Assembly: GCA_022772525.1 (NCBI GenBank)
Contig: JALFAD010000096.1
Coordinates: 1-64,000 of the forward strand
Direction of reading: 5' to 3'
Length of the DNA stretch: 64,000 nucleotides
From: Clostridiales bacterium
GTDB lineage: Bacteria > Bacillota > Clostridia > Oscillospirales > Oscillospiraceae
In this document: one piece after another, positions 8,165 to 17,309 of the stretch
Numbering within the stretch: the stretch's first letter is position 1
Layout: each line of letters opens with the position of its first letter
Notes under the pieces: model-generated
Databases searched by the model: none
What the model saw: the letters and a program-made list of their open reading frames with translations, nothing else
What the model was told of the DNA's origin: nothing
Position numbers and translations under genes: made by a program

Positions 8165-8788
8165 TCACTGCTTACTGTTCAAATACTCTACCAGTTCTGC
8201 AATCGTTGTCACCGGGTTACTCTCTCTGGAAAGTATTTCTGTATGTTCTGTCTGTAGCGCAGCCACCCGTTTCTTCGCCCGGTCAATGGCGGCTTCCTGA
8301 AGCGGTTTCAACTGCTCATACACTTCCTTGTTTTTCTCATACTGCTCTAACCTGCCTTTTTTCTTCAGCAGCTTGATGGCGGCTTCGCAATTTTCAACAG
8401 GTGTAGTCTGATTGTTGAAATGTAAGAGAAACCAGACTTCAAAAGAAGGATTAGAGAAAGCAATCTGATACCCTTCCTTGATTGCCATTTGCTTTGCCTT
8501 TGAAAGCATGGCATTCGTATTATCATCACGGTCAAAGACGCACCAGATTATATCTCCCTCATCCGGATAGTATGGGCTGTACCCGATGGTTGCCTGTGTC
8601 TTCTGCACCAGCTTATCCGCTGATTTATACTGCGACGGAATCGGTACAATGTCAATGTTGCATTCTCTGCTGCGGAACTTTTTGAAATACTTGATTTCCG
8701 TTTCTGACCCCTCACAGATCAGGTACACAACCGGCTTTCTCTTTCTTCGCCCGGATGCTTTGCGTTCGATCTCTTTGATTCTTCCCAT
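8165..8788 (-). CDS. RloB-like TOPRIM-type effector (207 aa), AbiLii-like
   Basis: The layout is that of RloB/AbiLii proteins: a basic N-terminus (ASGRRKRKP), then VVYLICEGSETE with Glu26, IIWCVFDRDDN with Asp86/Asp88, and NPSFEVWFLLHF with Glu117. The spaced E-DxD-E set suggests a metal-dependent TOPRIM-like nuclease centre. I chose the ATG at 8788 because GGAGGAGGT lies 7 nt upstream, inside the last codons of the ATPase gene, so the two are translationally coupled. The pair matches the RloA-RloB/AbiL phage-defence architecture; activity is inferred. Confidence 0.85.
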   Translation of the reverse strand: MGRIKEIERKASGRRKRKPVVYLICEGSETEIKYFKKFRSRECNIDIVPIPSQYKSADKLVQKTQATIGYSPYYPDEGDIIWCVFDRDDNTNAMLSKAKQMAIKEGYQIAFSNPSFEVWFLLHFNNQTTPVENCEAAIKLLKKKGRLEQYEKNKEVYEQLKPLQEAAIDRAKKRVAALQTEHTEILSRESNPVTTIAELVEYLNSKQ

Positions 8789-8789
8789 G

Positions 8790-9962
8790 TCAGATACCTC
8801 CTCCGATAAACGGAATCGCGCCATATCTGCCCTGCAGGTATCCTCTGGCGATGTTCTCCTCTTTTCTCGGAGAAAATTCAGTCAAAGCATAGACGTCCGT
8901 CTGCATTGTCTTTTCATCTTTCTCTGCAAACCATATCTGGTCACGGCGCAGTAGTTTCAAATCCAGAAGTCCCGTATCATGGGTGGTGAAGATCAACTGC
9001 GCATGGTTCTGATTGATGGTCTGATCCTGAATCATTCCAATCAGGTGCCGGGTAAGCAGTGGGTGCATACTCGCTTCGATTTCATCCACCACCAGCACAG
9101 CGCCGGAATTCAACGCATCCATCCACAAGCCAATTCTGGAAAAGAAGCGCTGTGTTCCCACAGATTCCTGCCCTAACAGTAAGGTATACTGCCTGCGTTC
9201 ACCGCTGTCATTCGTGAGCTGATGCACCGTGGAAATGATCGGCTTTTCCTTTGTGCCGGACAACTCCACATTGCAGATACCAAGGTCGGCAAGCATCATT
9301 TCTTTCAGGATCCGCTGCTTTTCCTCGCCGCCCTTTCGGATTGCGTCAATGGTGCTTTCATTCGATACACCGTTTGCGGTCAATCCACGAAGATTCTGTT
9401 GGAACCACAGAAATGCTTTTTCTGTCTGGGTGCAGTTCCACTCGTTGGAGCTTGTGAGGTACAGCCTGTTTCCTGAAGTCCGCCTGGCAAGGGTAAGCTG
9501 CTCCTGGACGCTCTCCCGAAATTCATACCGGTCTTTCTCTCTGGAGAAAACCAGTGCCTCTCTGCCGTTTGGCCAGTGATAGAGGTATTCGCTGATAATG
9601 CTGCCGCTGTCAAAGGAGAATCCATAGGCATACTTGATGCCTTCATAATAATAGATGATCTCAAATGCAGTTGGTTCCGTCTGCCCCTCCACGAAAGCGA
9701 ACGGCTCATAGGGAAGCTCCGCGCCTCTGAGCGGTTTGGCATAACTGCCGCAGACCATTTCCCGCATAAGCAGAAGCGCATGGATGATGTTACTCTTTCC
9801 TGCCGCATTTGCTCCGTAAATTGCCATAACCGGCACAAGCTCTTTCTTTCCATCCGGGGAAATCAGGATTTCACTCATGGTCTTATCGGCTGCCGCCTTC
9901 ATGCTGATGATGGCAGTCTCTTTTATTGAACGATGGTTCGTTACCGAAAACTGAAGCAGCAT
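8790..9962 (-). CDS. RloA/AbiLi-like AAA ATPase (390 aa)
   Basis: This is an SMC/ABC-like ATPase of the AAA_15/AAA_21 group. It begins with FSVTNHRSIKE and has Walker A YGANAAGKSN (about residue 50). A signature-like segment GQESVGTQRFF follows, then Walker B AVLVVDEIEASMHP and the H-loop LIFTTHDTGLLD. Such ATPases pair with RloB-type proteins, with the ATPase as sensor and the partner as effector. It is the first gene of a two-gene operon with its own consensus promoter (9998-10026) and a terminator after RloB. Probable anti-phage function by family. Confidence 0.85.
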   Translation of the reverse strand: MLLQFSVTNHRSIKETAIISMKAAADKTMSEILISPDGKKELVPVMAIYGANAAGKSNIIHALLLMREMVCGSYAKPLRGAELPYEPFAFVEGQTEPTAFEIIYYYEGIKYAYGFSFDSGSIISEYLYHWPNGREALVFSREKDRYEFRESVQEQLTLARRTSGNRLYLTSSNEWNCTQTEKAFLWFQQNLRGLTANGVSNESTIDAIRKGGEEKQRILKEMMLADLGICNVELSGTKEKPIISTVHQLTNDSGERRQYTLLLGQESVGTQRFFSRIGLWMDALNSGAVLVVDEIEASMHPLLTRHLIGMIQDQTINQNHAQLIFTTHDTGLLDLKLLRRDQIWFAEKDEKTMQTDVYALTEFSPRKEENIARGYLQGRYGAIPFIGGGI

Positions 9963-9997
9963 GACAAATCCTCCTCGCTCATTTATGTTACGATGAC

Positions 9998-10026
9998 ATT
10001 ATAACCACAAAATTCTTCTAAGTCAA
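9998..10026 (-). promoter_or_regulatory. Sigma-A-type promoter of RloAB
   Basis: On the minus strand TTGACT (10026-10021), a 17-bp spacer and TATAAT (10003-9998) form a near-consensus promoter 35 bp upstream of the ATPase start. Confidence 0.75.
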
Positions 10027-10147
10027 GTTTACTGATAGTATTTGCAAAATTCCAGCAAATAATTCATATAAATTTATTCTAACTGGTTCTTTTACTTGCC
10101 GGCACGCAGCACTCTGGGGGAAGTTTTCATAGATAACAAAAAACAGA

Positions 10148-10178
10148 GTACAGGATGCCGCAAAGTGCCATCCTGTAC
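10148..10178 (-). terminator. Hairpin terminator
   Basis: GTACAGGATG and CATCCTGTAC form a perfect 10-bp stem with an 11-nt loop. On the minus strand it is followed by TCTGTTTTTTG. It lies downstream of another terminator (10292-10317) and upstream of the RloAB promoter, so it may be a back-up insulating the two defence operons. The rest of the 9963-10330 gap shows no gene. Confidence 0.65.
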
Positions 10179-10291
10179 CCATATGATTTACTGCATATCC
10201 CGTTCAGTTTTCTTGCAGTCTTGCCTATAATCAGATGCATCAAAAGTCTATCTATTGGCGCCGTCTGTGGTCTATGCGGGAATAATGAAAA

Positions 10292-10317
10292 CCCTCGGTG
10301 GCAAATGTCATCGAGGG
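10292..10317 (-). terminator. Terminator after the nucleotidyltransferase gene
   Basis: CCCTCGGTG (10292-10300) pairs with CATCGAGGG (10309-10317) with one G-U pair, and TTTTC follows on the minus strand. It sits 14 bp after the stop of the MNT gene. It shares most of its sequence with the terminator at 8082-8108, suggesting duplicated or exchanged module ends. Confidence 0.7.
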
Positions 10318-10330
10318 CAAATGAGAGATA

Positions 10331-10645
10331 TTACAATCCATACAGAAGTACTCCCTTCTGAAAAACCTCGTTTTCCACGGAGGGAATATTCTTTCTGGCT
10401 TCAAATCGGCTGCGCGTCCCAACCAGGATATCCACGGGTCTCTGCTTTGTTCTGCGGATAGAGCGATATGCCTTTGTGGTTTCTGCGGGAATATCCTTTA
10501 CGGAATCATCCACGATGATATAGAAATCAAAGTCACTGCCCTCTGTATTCCTGCCTTCCGCAAAGGAACCAAAAAGATAGATGCCCACCGGCGACAGCTG
10601 TTCAACAATCTTCTGTTTCAACGCTTCAATTTCGTCCTTCGGCAT
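10331..10645 (-). CDS. MNT-type minimal nucleotidyltransferase (104 aa)
   Basis: The fold signature GSFAEGRNTEGSDFDFYIIV (GSxA...SDxD) marks a polymerase-beta-like minimal nucleotidyltransferase, and a third acidic residue follows in RPVDILV. Such proteins are usually antitoxins paired with a HEPN RNase, which they inactivate by adding nucleotides. No HEPN gene is adjacent. Instead it lies 42 bp after the TOPRIM-like gene of the ATPase pair, before a shared terminator, so it appears to be the third gene of that operon. It may modify or restrain that module. Confidence 0.8.
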   Translation of the reverse strand: MPKDEIEALKQKIVEQLSPVGIYLFGSFAEGRNTEGSDFDFYIIVDDSVKDIPAETTKAYRSIRRTKQRPVDILVGTRSRFEARKNIPSVENEVFQKGVLLYGL

Positions 10646-10687
10646 ACAATCGCCTCTTTCTTGGTATTGCTATATGCTTTCTTTATG

Positions 10688-11206
10688 TCATTTCAGAAGA
10701 TCCAGCAGGGTGTACTCTCCGTTCGGGATGTTTGCCATCCTCCGATATTCTTTGATCGCCCTAACCAATGTATCCGGGTTGCTGAAGTATTTCTTCACAA
10801 AATCATAGGATTTAACATCGTGCATCTGCAGATCAGTTTTGCAGAAATCACTTGGTTTCTTCCCTGACCGTTTGAATCGTTCATACGCGCCCTCATTTAG
10901 GATGATGAGCATTTCAATCTCCGGAGCGGTTATCACATTGATCACATCAATCTTATGAGCATACGCTTTACTCAGGCGGAATTCCTCTCTGCGGGAATCC
11001 AGAATTCTAACCACGGATATTTGATCATCAAACCCTTTTCTCAAGTAGCGTTCCTCAAAACGCTTGGCATTCCGACATCGTATCACACTCTCGTCAAGCA
11101 TTTCACTTCGGGGAAAAATTAAGAGGTTATTGTCCACCAGAATATCAATGATAGCCGATTCTGCTGCGCCTTCGCAGATACAGGCTTTATACCTTGCCAA
11201 TTCCAT
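10688..11206 (-). CDS. TOPRIM/RloB-like effector partner of AAA ATPase (172 aa)
   Basis: No close family comes to mind, but the order of acidic motifs matches RloB: ACICEGAAESAI with Glu12, VVRILDSRRE with Asp70, and ITAPEIEMLIIL with Glu98. The spacing (about 58 then 28 residues) is close to RloB. Only one Asp of the usual DxD is present. It follows the ATPase gene by 12 bp and precedes the MNT gene. This suggests a diverged metal-dependent nuclease or effector; the assignment rests on motif spacing, not on overall similarity. Confidence 0.65.
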   Translation of the reverse strand: MELARYKACICEGAAESAIIDILVDNNLLIFPRSEMLDESVIRCRNAKRFEERYLRKGFDDQISVVRILDSRREEFRLSKAYAHKIDVINVITAPEIEMLIILNEGAYERFKRSGKKPSDFCKTDLQMHDVKSYDFVKKYFSNPDTLVRAIKEYRRMANIPNGEYTLLDLLK

Positions 11207-11218
11207 TGCTCAGCCCCC

Positions 11219-12376
11219 TCACCCAATTGAAGCTGTGAGGCTCTTTTTCAATCGCATATAGGCTTCATACGCAGGTGTTGTTCCGTCAAGGAATCCGCTC
11301 TGGTAGGCATCACTTTTCTTGATGTCGTTGCGAGTGAGGATATTGCTCAAATTATCGACCATAATTCCGTTTCGGTTGCGAACAATATGGATGCCATCGT
11401 TTCTGTCGTACTCATCCAGCAACTCCGGATAATGGGTGGTAAAGATCAGCGTACCACCCTTTTTATTCAGTCTGCTGTCCATAAAGAACCGCACAAGCGT
11501 GGTCACAATCTCCTTGTTGAAATGGTTCTCGATTTCATCCACCAGAAGATAACCGCCAGACTGAAGAACCTCTTTTACCATTGAAAAAGTAATAATACCT
11601 TTAATTGTGCCTGAAGACAAATACTGCTCCAAATCCATCGCATTATTGAGAATGATCTCATCTTCCCCTTTGAATTTCAAATGGATAAACGTCTTCTTCT
11701 CCATCTGCTCAAAATACAGTTTCTCAATCGTCGGATCAAGAAATGCAATTACTTCCAACGGAATATCTTCTGAGAAGGGAAGCACGTTGACATTGGTGTA
11801 CGAAAGCAAGCTGCAGATTTCCAGAGTATCCCGGGTTTTCTTGTTATGAGCGATGATAAAGCTAACATCATCTGAAAGGAAAATTTCATTCTCATTACGA
11901 GTTGCAATCGGATCCAGTCCAGCAAAATCTGTCAGCGCTTTTTTTGATTGCAAAGAAGCTGCTGGCTTCTCCCACAGTTTTTCATTCACAATGGAGTAAA
12001 CATAGTCTCCTGCTTTTGTCTTCTGTGAAGTGATCTCTGTTTCCAGGCAGCAAATATTCTGATTTGCATCGTAAAAACAGATTCGGAATACCGCTTTATT
12101 TGTTCCTCCAAGGATTGTCTTGGCGTCCACATGATTGATCGGCTCGTTTTTTACTATGTGTAGCGCTAGTTGAATTGCCTTCAAAACAGAGGTCTTCCCC
12201 GATGCGTTAATTCCAATGAACGCATTTGCCGCATGAAGATAGACCGTCGGTTTCAATAGCAGTTTAAATAGGGTTTCTTTATCGTCCTCGCTCACACGTT
12301 GCTGTGCATAAAACGCAATATCCAATTCCTGTTTGAACAGCGGCAATCCCTGCACTGTGATTCGCAGTATCTTCAT
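11219..12376 (-). CDS. AAA_15/AAA_21-type ATPase of a second defence-like module (385 aa)
   Basis: An ABC/SMC-like ATPase with Walker A IGINASGKTS (about residue 55), Walker B GGYLLVDEIENHF and H-loop LIFTTHYPELLDEY. Between them is a helical insertion. It is the first gene of an operon (ATPase, TOPRIM-like, MNT) with its own TTGATA-17-TATAAT promoter, and the Shine-Dalgarno AAAGGAG is 8 nt before the ATG. The pair architecture resembles AbiL, PARIS and related ATPase-effector systems, but the sequence is clearly different from the RloA-like protein next door. Probably the sensor of an abortive-type response. Confidence 0.75.
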   Translation of the reverse strand: MKILRITVQGLPLFKQELDIAFYAQQRVSEDDKETLFKLLLKPTVYLHAANAFIGINASGKTSVLKAIQLALHIVKNEPINHVDAKTILGGTNKAVFRICFYDANQNICCLETEITSQKTKAGDYVYSIVNEKLWEKPAASLQSKKALTDFAGLDPIATRNENEIFLSDDVSFIIAHNKKTRDTLEICSLLSYTNVNVLPFSEDIPLEVIAFLDPTIEKLYFEQMEKKTFIHLKFKGEDEIILNNAMDLEQYLSSGTIKGIITFSMVKEVLQSGGYLLVDEIENHFNKEIVTTLVRFFMDSRLNKKGGTLIFTTHYPELLDEYDRNDGIHIVRNRNGIMVDNLSNILTRNDIKKSDAYQSGFLDGTTPAYEAYMRLKKSLTASIG

Positions 12377-12427
12377 ATTAGCTCCTTTCTAAAAACATGA
12401 AATCCGTTTTTAATTTTGATATTGCTT

Positions 12428-12456
12428 ATTATAATCCGCTTTTTAGAAATTATCAA
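12428..12456 (-). promoter_or_regulatory. Promoter of the second ATPase operon
   Basis: On the minus strand TTGATA (12456-12451), a 17-bp spacer and TATAAT (12433-12428) lie about 50 bp upstream of the ATPase start. The remaining AT-rich DNA up to 12605 shows no credible gene. Confidence 0.7.
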
Positions 12457-12605
12457 CAGATTTTTCGTTTTTATTTTCGGCAGCAAATACAGATTTATTG
12501 GTTTGTTTCCCTTAGTCTGTGTTTTCTTTTCATGAATCGCCTTGCAAAGCACTTGCTCATTGACACCCTCCCTTGAATGAAAAATACCATATCTCCAAGG
12601 CATCT

Positions 12606-14234
12606 TCATCTCTTTCCGGCCTTTTCCTGAATCCGGTCAATGATTCCCCGAATCACATCTTCGTTGTTCAGAACAATCTCTACCCGCTCGGTATCATAGA
12701 CAAAGACCGTATCAACATAGATGTCAGACAGTTCCTGTGTCAGGCGTGGCTCATCCTCATAGTGTGAAGATGTCTCCATCAGGGCTTCCACACTTTGTGT
12801 TACTTCCAGTTCACTCTGCAGTGCATTGGTCTTTTCCATGACTTCTTGCTGTGTGCTGCTTATCTTCTGCGCAATCTGCTCCTTCTTTCGTATGTATTCC
12901 TCTTTGGAGAGGATACCCTCTGCATAGGCTTCATATTGCCGTAGTTTCTCAGCTTTTAGGATCTCAACGTCCCGTTCCAGCTTCCTGATTTGCTTTGCCT
13001 GCTGGTCTACAACCTCTGATGGATAGTATTTTTCTGTCTCCTCAGACAGCCACTGCAAAATGCCGAACATTCTGTCCAGATACTTCATCACTACCGTATC
13101 GATTCTCCTCAGTGAATAGGATGCTTTACAACAGCCAGAGTGTTTTCCGGTCAGTCGGCTTTTTCTGCAAAAGAGTGTCGGCTCTGGTCCATTCTCTACA
13201 TAGCTAAGCACGCGTTTACAGTTCCCGCAACGAACTTTTCCTTTTAGTGGATAAACATTCGTAATTCGATATTCAGCCTTCTTTAGCTTCCTAACCACTT
13301 CATTGGCTTGGTAGAATTCATCATGCGTAACGATTGCCGGATGCATATTCTCCGTTACGATTTGTTCATCCTCTGAGCGTTTCTGCTTGCTGCTACTTCC
13401 AACTGTAGGTACTTTCGTCCGTCCGCCTATGAAGGCACCAGTGTACTCATACCTTCGCAGAATACACCCTACCTTTCCTGAATCCCACAGCTGTTCTTTC
13501 TCCGGTGCAACCATTTCTCTTGCGCCCCAGAGCTTCTTCTCTCTATTATAGATGCCTGGTGTCTGAATTCCCAGCTCATTCAGATGGAGAGCAATACTTT
13601 TCGTTCTCTTGCCTTCCAATGCCAGATCGAATATCATGCGTACTGTCCTTGCTGCATCCTCGTCCAACAGCCATTTTCCTTTGTGATCCGGATCCGGTCT
13701 ATATCCAAAGGGAGCAGATCCGCTGCACGAAAGCCCTTGTCTCCAAAGCGTCTGCTTTGACGCAATCGTTTTCTTCGATAGGTCACGGCTGTATAAGGTA
13801 TTCATCAGATTGTTTACTGCTACATCAAACCCCATGGCATCACTGCCATGTTCCCAACTATCATAATAGTTATTGATCGCAATAAACCGTATCCCAAGCA
13901 TTGGGAATATTTGCTCAATGTAGTCGCCGACGGCAATGTAATCCCGCCCTAGCCTGGACAAGTCCTTCACTACGATTACCTTGATGACGCCCTTCTTTGC
14001 ATCTTCAATCATCCGAATAAATCCAGGTCTATCGAAGTTTGTCCCGGTATATCCATCATCTACATACTCGAACACGTTTCCTGCGATGGAATTGTTTGCT
14101 TTCAGGTATTCCAATATCAGAAGTCTCTGGTTTTCTATGCTGTTGCTTTCATCTTTCTCATTGAGCCCCAGATCACCATCGGCCAACGAAACCCTGAGAT
14201 AGATTGCGATGCAACTCATTGGTTCAAAAATCAT
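12606..14234 (-). CDS. Large serine recombinase 4 of the tandem array (542 aa)
   Basis: The catalytic domain carries CIAIYLRVSL (nucleophile Ser near residue 14) and VVKDLSRLGRDYI (catalytic arginines). The recombinase domain follows, then a zinc ribbon (CGNC, with later cysteines in LFCRKSRL and GCCKA) and a coiled-coil from about 410 to 500. The start at 14234 has GGAGG about 6 nt upstream and overlaps the previous gene by 11 bp. It is last in an operon of four recombinase genes read leftward. Complete and apparently active; probably acts with its neighbours in integration/excision of the conjugative element. Confidence 0.9.
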   Translation of the reverse strand: MIFEPMSCIAIYLRVSLADGDLGLNEKDESNSIENQRLLILEYLKANNSIAGNVFEYVDDGYTGTNFDRPGFIRMIEDAKKGVIKVIVVKDLSRLGRDYIAVGDYIEQIFPMLGIRFIAINNYYDSWEHGSDAMGFDVAVNNLMNTLYSRDLSKKTIASKQTLWRQGLSCSGSAPFGYRPDPDHKGKWLLDEDAARTVRMIFDLALEGKRTKSIALHLNELGIQTPGIYNREKKLWGAREMVAPEKEQLWDSGKVGCILRRYEYTGAFIGGRTKVPTVGSSSKQKRSEDEQIVTENMHPAIVTHDEFYQANEVVRKLKKAEYRITNVYPLKGKVRCGNCKRVLSYVENGPEPTLFCRKSRLTGKHSGCCKASYSLRRIDTVVMKYLDRMFGILQWLSEETEKYYPSEVVDQQAKQIRKLERDVEILKAEKLRQYEAYAEGILSKEEYIRKKEQIAQKISSTQQEVMEKTNALQSELEVTQSVEALMETSSHYEDEPRLTQELSDIYVDTVFVYDTERVEIVLNNEDVIRGIIDRIQEKAGKR

Positions 14235-15927
14235 TCTCCACCTCCCGGAACAGTGCTTCGATCACTGCATTACGATATACATCCTCGCAGCTAAATACAA
14301 TTTCAATATGATCCTCGTCAGAAATGCGTATTTCTTTGACTAAAGAATCCACCAGTTCCTGAGAATACGTATCAAACTCCATACAGTTTTCAAACTGTCC
14401 AGCCCATTGACGAAAACGTTGGACCGCATCGGACACGCATTGCATCTTTGTGCGGATATCCGCAATCTGATTTTGGATCGTCTGTTTTTCGGACGTAAGT
14501 CTTTCTTTAATGCATCGATAATCGTCCAAATCCAAAACGCCTTCTGTATGATCTTCGTATACTTTTGTGATTCTCTGCTCCAACTCCGCCAGACGCACCT
14601 CCAGATATCCAGCCTTTCTCGTTAATTTCTGTACCGGAAACTGGCTGCCCACATCGCGTTCTATCTGATCCAGCATCTTTTTTCTGTCACACGCAGTCCG
14701 GATCAGATTCCGAATATTGGCCATCACTACAACTTTTAAAATGCTCTGATGAATCATGGGGCGTTTGCCCGCGCAACGTTGTTTGTAGGAACTGCATTGA
14801 TAGTAAGAATACGCAGTATCAATATCCCCTTGACTGTTTGCTTTTCGCTTGAACACCATTCGTTTTCCACATTTCGCACAGATTACTTTATGCTGAAAGC
14901 AGTTTGGTAATTGTGCGCGGAATGCTTCCGTAGATTCCATTTTCTTCTCTTTTGCATTCCGATTTTTGTCGATCCGTTCCACGATTCTGTAGTAGTCCTC
15001 CGCACTGATATAAGCTTCATTGACCCCCGGGAACATAATCCAGTCTTCTCTTCGTTTTATTTGGGTCGGAATCCCCTGATACAAGGATTTGTAAGATTTC
15101 CCCATTACTGCAAAGCCTGCATAAGTTGGATTTTTAAGGATTCCTTTTACCGTATTTGCTGACCAATTAGGTACAATTCTTCCGTTTTTTCCTCTCTGTT
15201 TCAGTACAGAATAAGTTGGCGCTCCAAGAAAACTCATTCTCTTTGCAATTTCTGAATCGGATACTCCAGCAAAATGCCAGGCAAATGTCATCCTGATATA
15301 GATTTCCACGTCCTTATCAATAACCAAACGATGCTCTTCATCAGAGTATTGATATCCCAAAGGAGCTGATGCAGGAACCACCGTTCCTTGTTTCCGGCGC
15401 AATTCATGATATGCCCCCTGTTTCCGGGAAATATCCTTCGCAAACATGGCATTGACCATGTTTTTCATTGGAATCACCAGATTATTCCGGTCTTCCTTCC
15501 GCACACTGTCAAATTGATCCGTAATGGCAATGAAGCGAACATTCAGTAACGGAAAGAGGGTATCGATATAGTACCCTGTTTCAAGGTAATCCCGACCGAA
15601 GCGGGAAAGATCCTTGACAACAATGCAGCGAATCTTTCCTTTTTTTACATCTTCCATCATCCGCGTAAATTGCGGACGGTCAAATTTTGTTCCGGTATAG
15701 CCGTTATCAACATATGTCTCCACCAGCTCCAGCTCTTCGTGTGCCTGAATAAAGGACACCACTAATTGGGTCTGTATGGTAATGCTGTCCATCTCATTCA
15801 AACCGTTGTTCTGAAGAGAAAGACGAATATATGCACCGGTTGGAATCTTTTCCTGCTTCTGATGAAGTGGAACCGGTTGCGGAATAATTTCACGCCCCGG
15901 AATATCCTTTCTGCTTTTCCGTCCCAT
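14224..15927 (-). CDS. Large serine recombinase 3 of the tandem array (567 aa)
   Basis: An N-terminal basic tail (about 30 residues) precedes the catalytic domain with TGAYIRLSLQN (nucleophile Ser) and VVKDLSRFGRDYLE (arginines). A recombinase domain with PTYAGFAVMG follows, then a zinc ribbon (CAKC ... YQCSSYKQRC) and a long coiled-coil. AGAGGTAAGTAA precedes the ATG. All catalytic features are present. The gene lies 14 bp after recombinase 2 and overlaps recombinase 4, so the set is co-translated. Confidence 0.9.
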   Translation of the reverse strand: MGRKSRKDIPGREIIPQPVPLHQKQEKIPTGAYIRLSLQNNGLNEMDSITIQTQLVVSFIQAHEELELVETYVDNGYTGTKFDRPQFTRMMEDVKKGKIRCIVVKDLSRFGRDYLETGYYIDTLFPLLNVRFIAITDQFDSVRKEDRNNLVIPMKNMVNAMFAKDISRKQGAYHELRRKQGTVVPASAPLGYQYSDEEHRLVIDKDVEIYIRMTFAWHFAGVSDSEIAKRMSFLGAPTYSVLKQRGKNGRIVPNWSANTVKGILKNPTYAGFAVMGKSYKSLYQGIPTQIKRREDWIMFPGVNEAYISAEDYYRIVERIDKNRNAKEKKMESTEAFRAQLPNCFQHKVICAKCGKRMVFKRKANSQGDIDTAYSYYQCSSYKQRCAGKRPMIHQSILKVVVMANIRNLIRTACDRKKMLDQIERDVGSQFPVQKLTRKAGYLEVRLAELEQRITKVYEDHTEGVLDLDDYRCIKERLTSEKQTIQNQIADIRTKMQCVSDAVQRFRQWAGQFENCMEFDTYSQELVDSLVKEIRISDEDHIEIVFSCEDVYRNAVIEALFREVENDF

Positions 15928-15941
15928 TTACTTACCTCTGC

Positions 15942-17309
15942 TCACTGCGACAACAATTGTTTCCATTTTTCTTCCTTTGGCACAAACAGGATTCTTCCAT
16001 CCCGGCACACTTCTATTTTCTCAATACAATGCCGAAAGGCAAGATTACTGTCGAGAGAATCCAATTCCAGGTTGGCATACAGTCTGATCCATGGATTCTT
16101 TTGGGAAAATGCGATTTCAATGTCATTCGCAGTTTCCATAAACGTCTGAAATATCGGCTCTGAATCCAGGACAACCCTGGAATTGTTCTCAGTTTTCAGC
16201 GCATTGGCTACATATTCGAGTTGACATCTCATTTCCTCCCTTAGCTTTGTCAGAACCTCCTGCTTTCGGATGTCCAACTCCTCAGGCAGAAGTTTTTCCA
16301 TATCTCGTGCCAAGCGGCACTCGTTCTCCAGTGCCGCTACAGCAATGCGCTGGATCACGTCACAAGGAATGTGGCGATCATATCCTACCACCCAATTCAA
16401 TTTGTCATAAAAATATCGTTCGCCAGAGCAGTTCTTTTTGGTTTTCAGGACCTTGCCAGAACTCTCGTAAACAACTAATGAAACCATCAGATTGTTCTTT
16501 TCTTGCGACCCGGTATCACTGCCTGAGGGTGCACATATTCGCTGAACGGCGTCGTAGTCCTCTTTTGATACAATTGGTTCAAGTTCCAGCCGCACTTGCT
16601 TCCCTTGAACAGTTTTGTACCAATATCCAACATAAGCAGTGCTATGGAGGATTCTGTGTATTGTCTCCAATTTCCATTTTGAATCTGGTTTCCTGTCCCC
16701 TCTAGGGCCAGGGATGCCTTCCTCGTTCAATGTTGAGGCGATTTGAGAAAGCGTCTTCCCTGACAGCCGCATCTGGTACATCCTCTGAACAATCGGTGCT
16801 GTTCGCATATCTATCGCCAATTCGCCGGAATCCAACAAACGGTACCCATACTTTATGTCACTCCATTGAAGCCTCTGACTCTTCTCTATATTTCTTTTCT
16901 GTATGATTGCCTTTTGCAGTTCGAGGTCCGCACGCTGGAAATAGGCTTCTATTTCTGCGATCGATTTTTCCCTGCTTGCAAAATCGTCTTCCACTACGGC
17001 AAATGAAATACCTGCATGGTGAAAGGCCTGCAGCAATACCCGCTTAACACTCTCCAAATCCATGCCTGCCCCAAATATCGAATCTACAATAACCATGTCA
17101 AACTTTCTCTGCAAACCATCTTCCACCATCTGCTCGAAGGCTGTACACTCTGCAGAATCATGCTTTCGGTCACAATAACGAGCGGCGATTTTCCATCCTT
17201 TCCTTTTGGCATACGCTTTGATCCGATCGCTTTGCTGTGTGATGTGATTCGCTGGTATCTGCCTGAGAGGATGGCAGGTGGACATTCGAATATAGGCTAC
17301 AGCTGTCAT
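15942..17309 (-). CDS. Degenerate serine recombinase 2 of the tandem array (455 aa)
   Basis: The fold is recognisable: VAYIRMST keeps Arg8 and Ser10. However, the conserved KDLSRxxRxY motif is replaced by VIVDSIFGAGMD (residues 73-84), so both active-site arginines are missing. The CxxC zinc ribbon is also absent and the protein is about 100 residues shorter than its neighbours. A long helical C-terminus remains. The frame is intact with a 4-bp stop/start overlap with recombinase 1, which argues for selection. It may be a non-catalytic partner controlling synapsis or directionality. Confidence 0.8.
   Translation of the reverse strand: MTAVAYIRMSTCHPLRQIPANHITQQSDRIKAYAKRKGWKIAARYCDRKHDSAECTAFEQMVEDGLQRKFDMVIVDSIFGAGMDLESVKRVLLQAFHHAGISFAVVEDDFASREKSIAEIEAYFQRADLELQKAIIQKRNIEKSQRLQWSDIKYGYRLLDSGELAIDMRTAPIVQRMYQMRLSGKTLSQIASTLNEEGIPGPRGDRKPDSKWKLETIHRILHSTAYVGYWYKTVQGKQVRLELEPIVSKEDYDAVQRICAPSGSDTGSQEKNNLMVSLVVYESSGKVLKTKKNCSGERYFYDKLNWVVGYDRHIPCDVIQRIAVAALENECRLARDMEKLLPEELDIRKQEVLTKLREEMRCQLEYVANALKTENNSRVVLDSEPIFQTFMETANDIEIAFSQKNPWIRLYANLELDSLDSNLAFRHCIEKIEVCRDGRILFVPKEEKWKQLLSQ

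Noticed and set aside
10178..10291. A 35-codon minus-strand frame between two terminators
   Set aside because: Too short, no ribosome binding site, and it runs into the second terminator hairpin.
12373..12609. A 78-codon minus-strand frame between the ATPase and recombinase genes
   Set aside because: It is Lys/Ile-rich because the DNA is AT-rich, overlaps the ATPase promoter, has no family resemblance and no convincing ribosome binding site.
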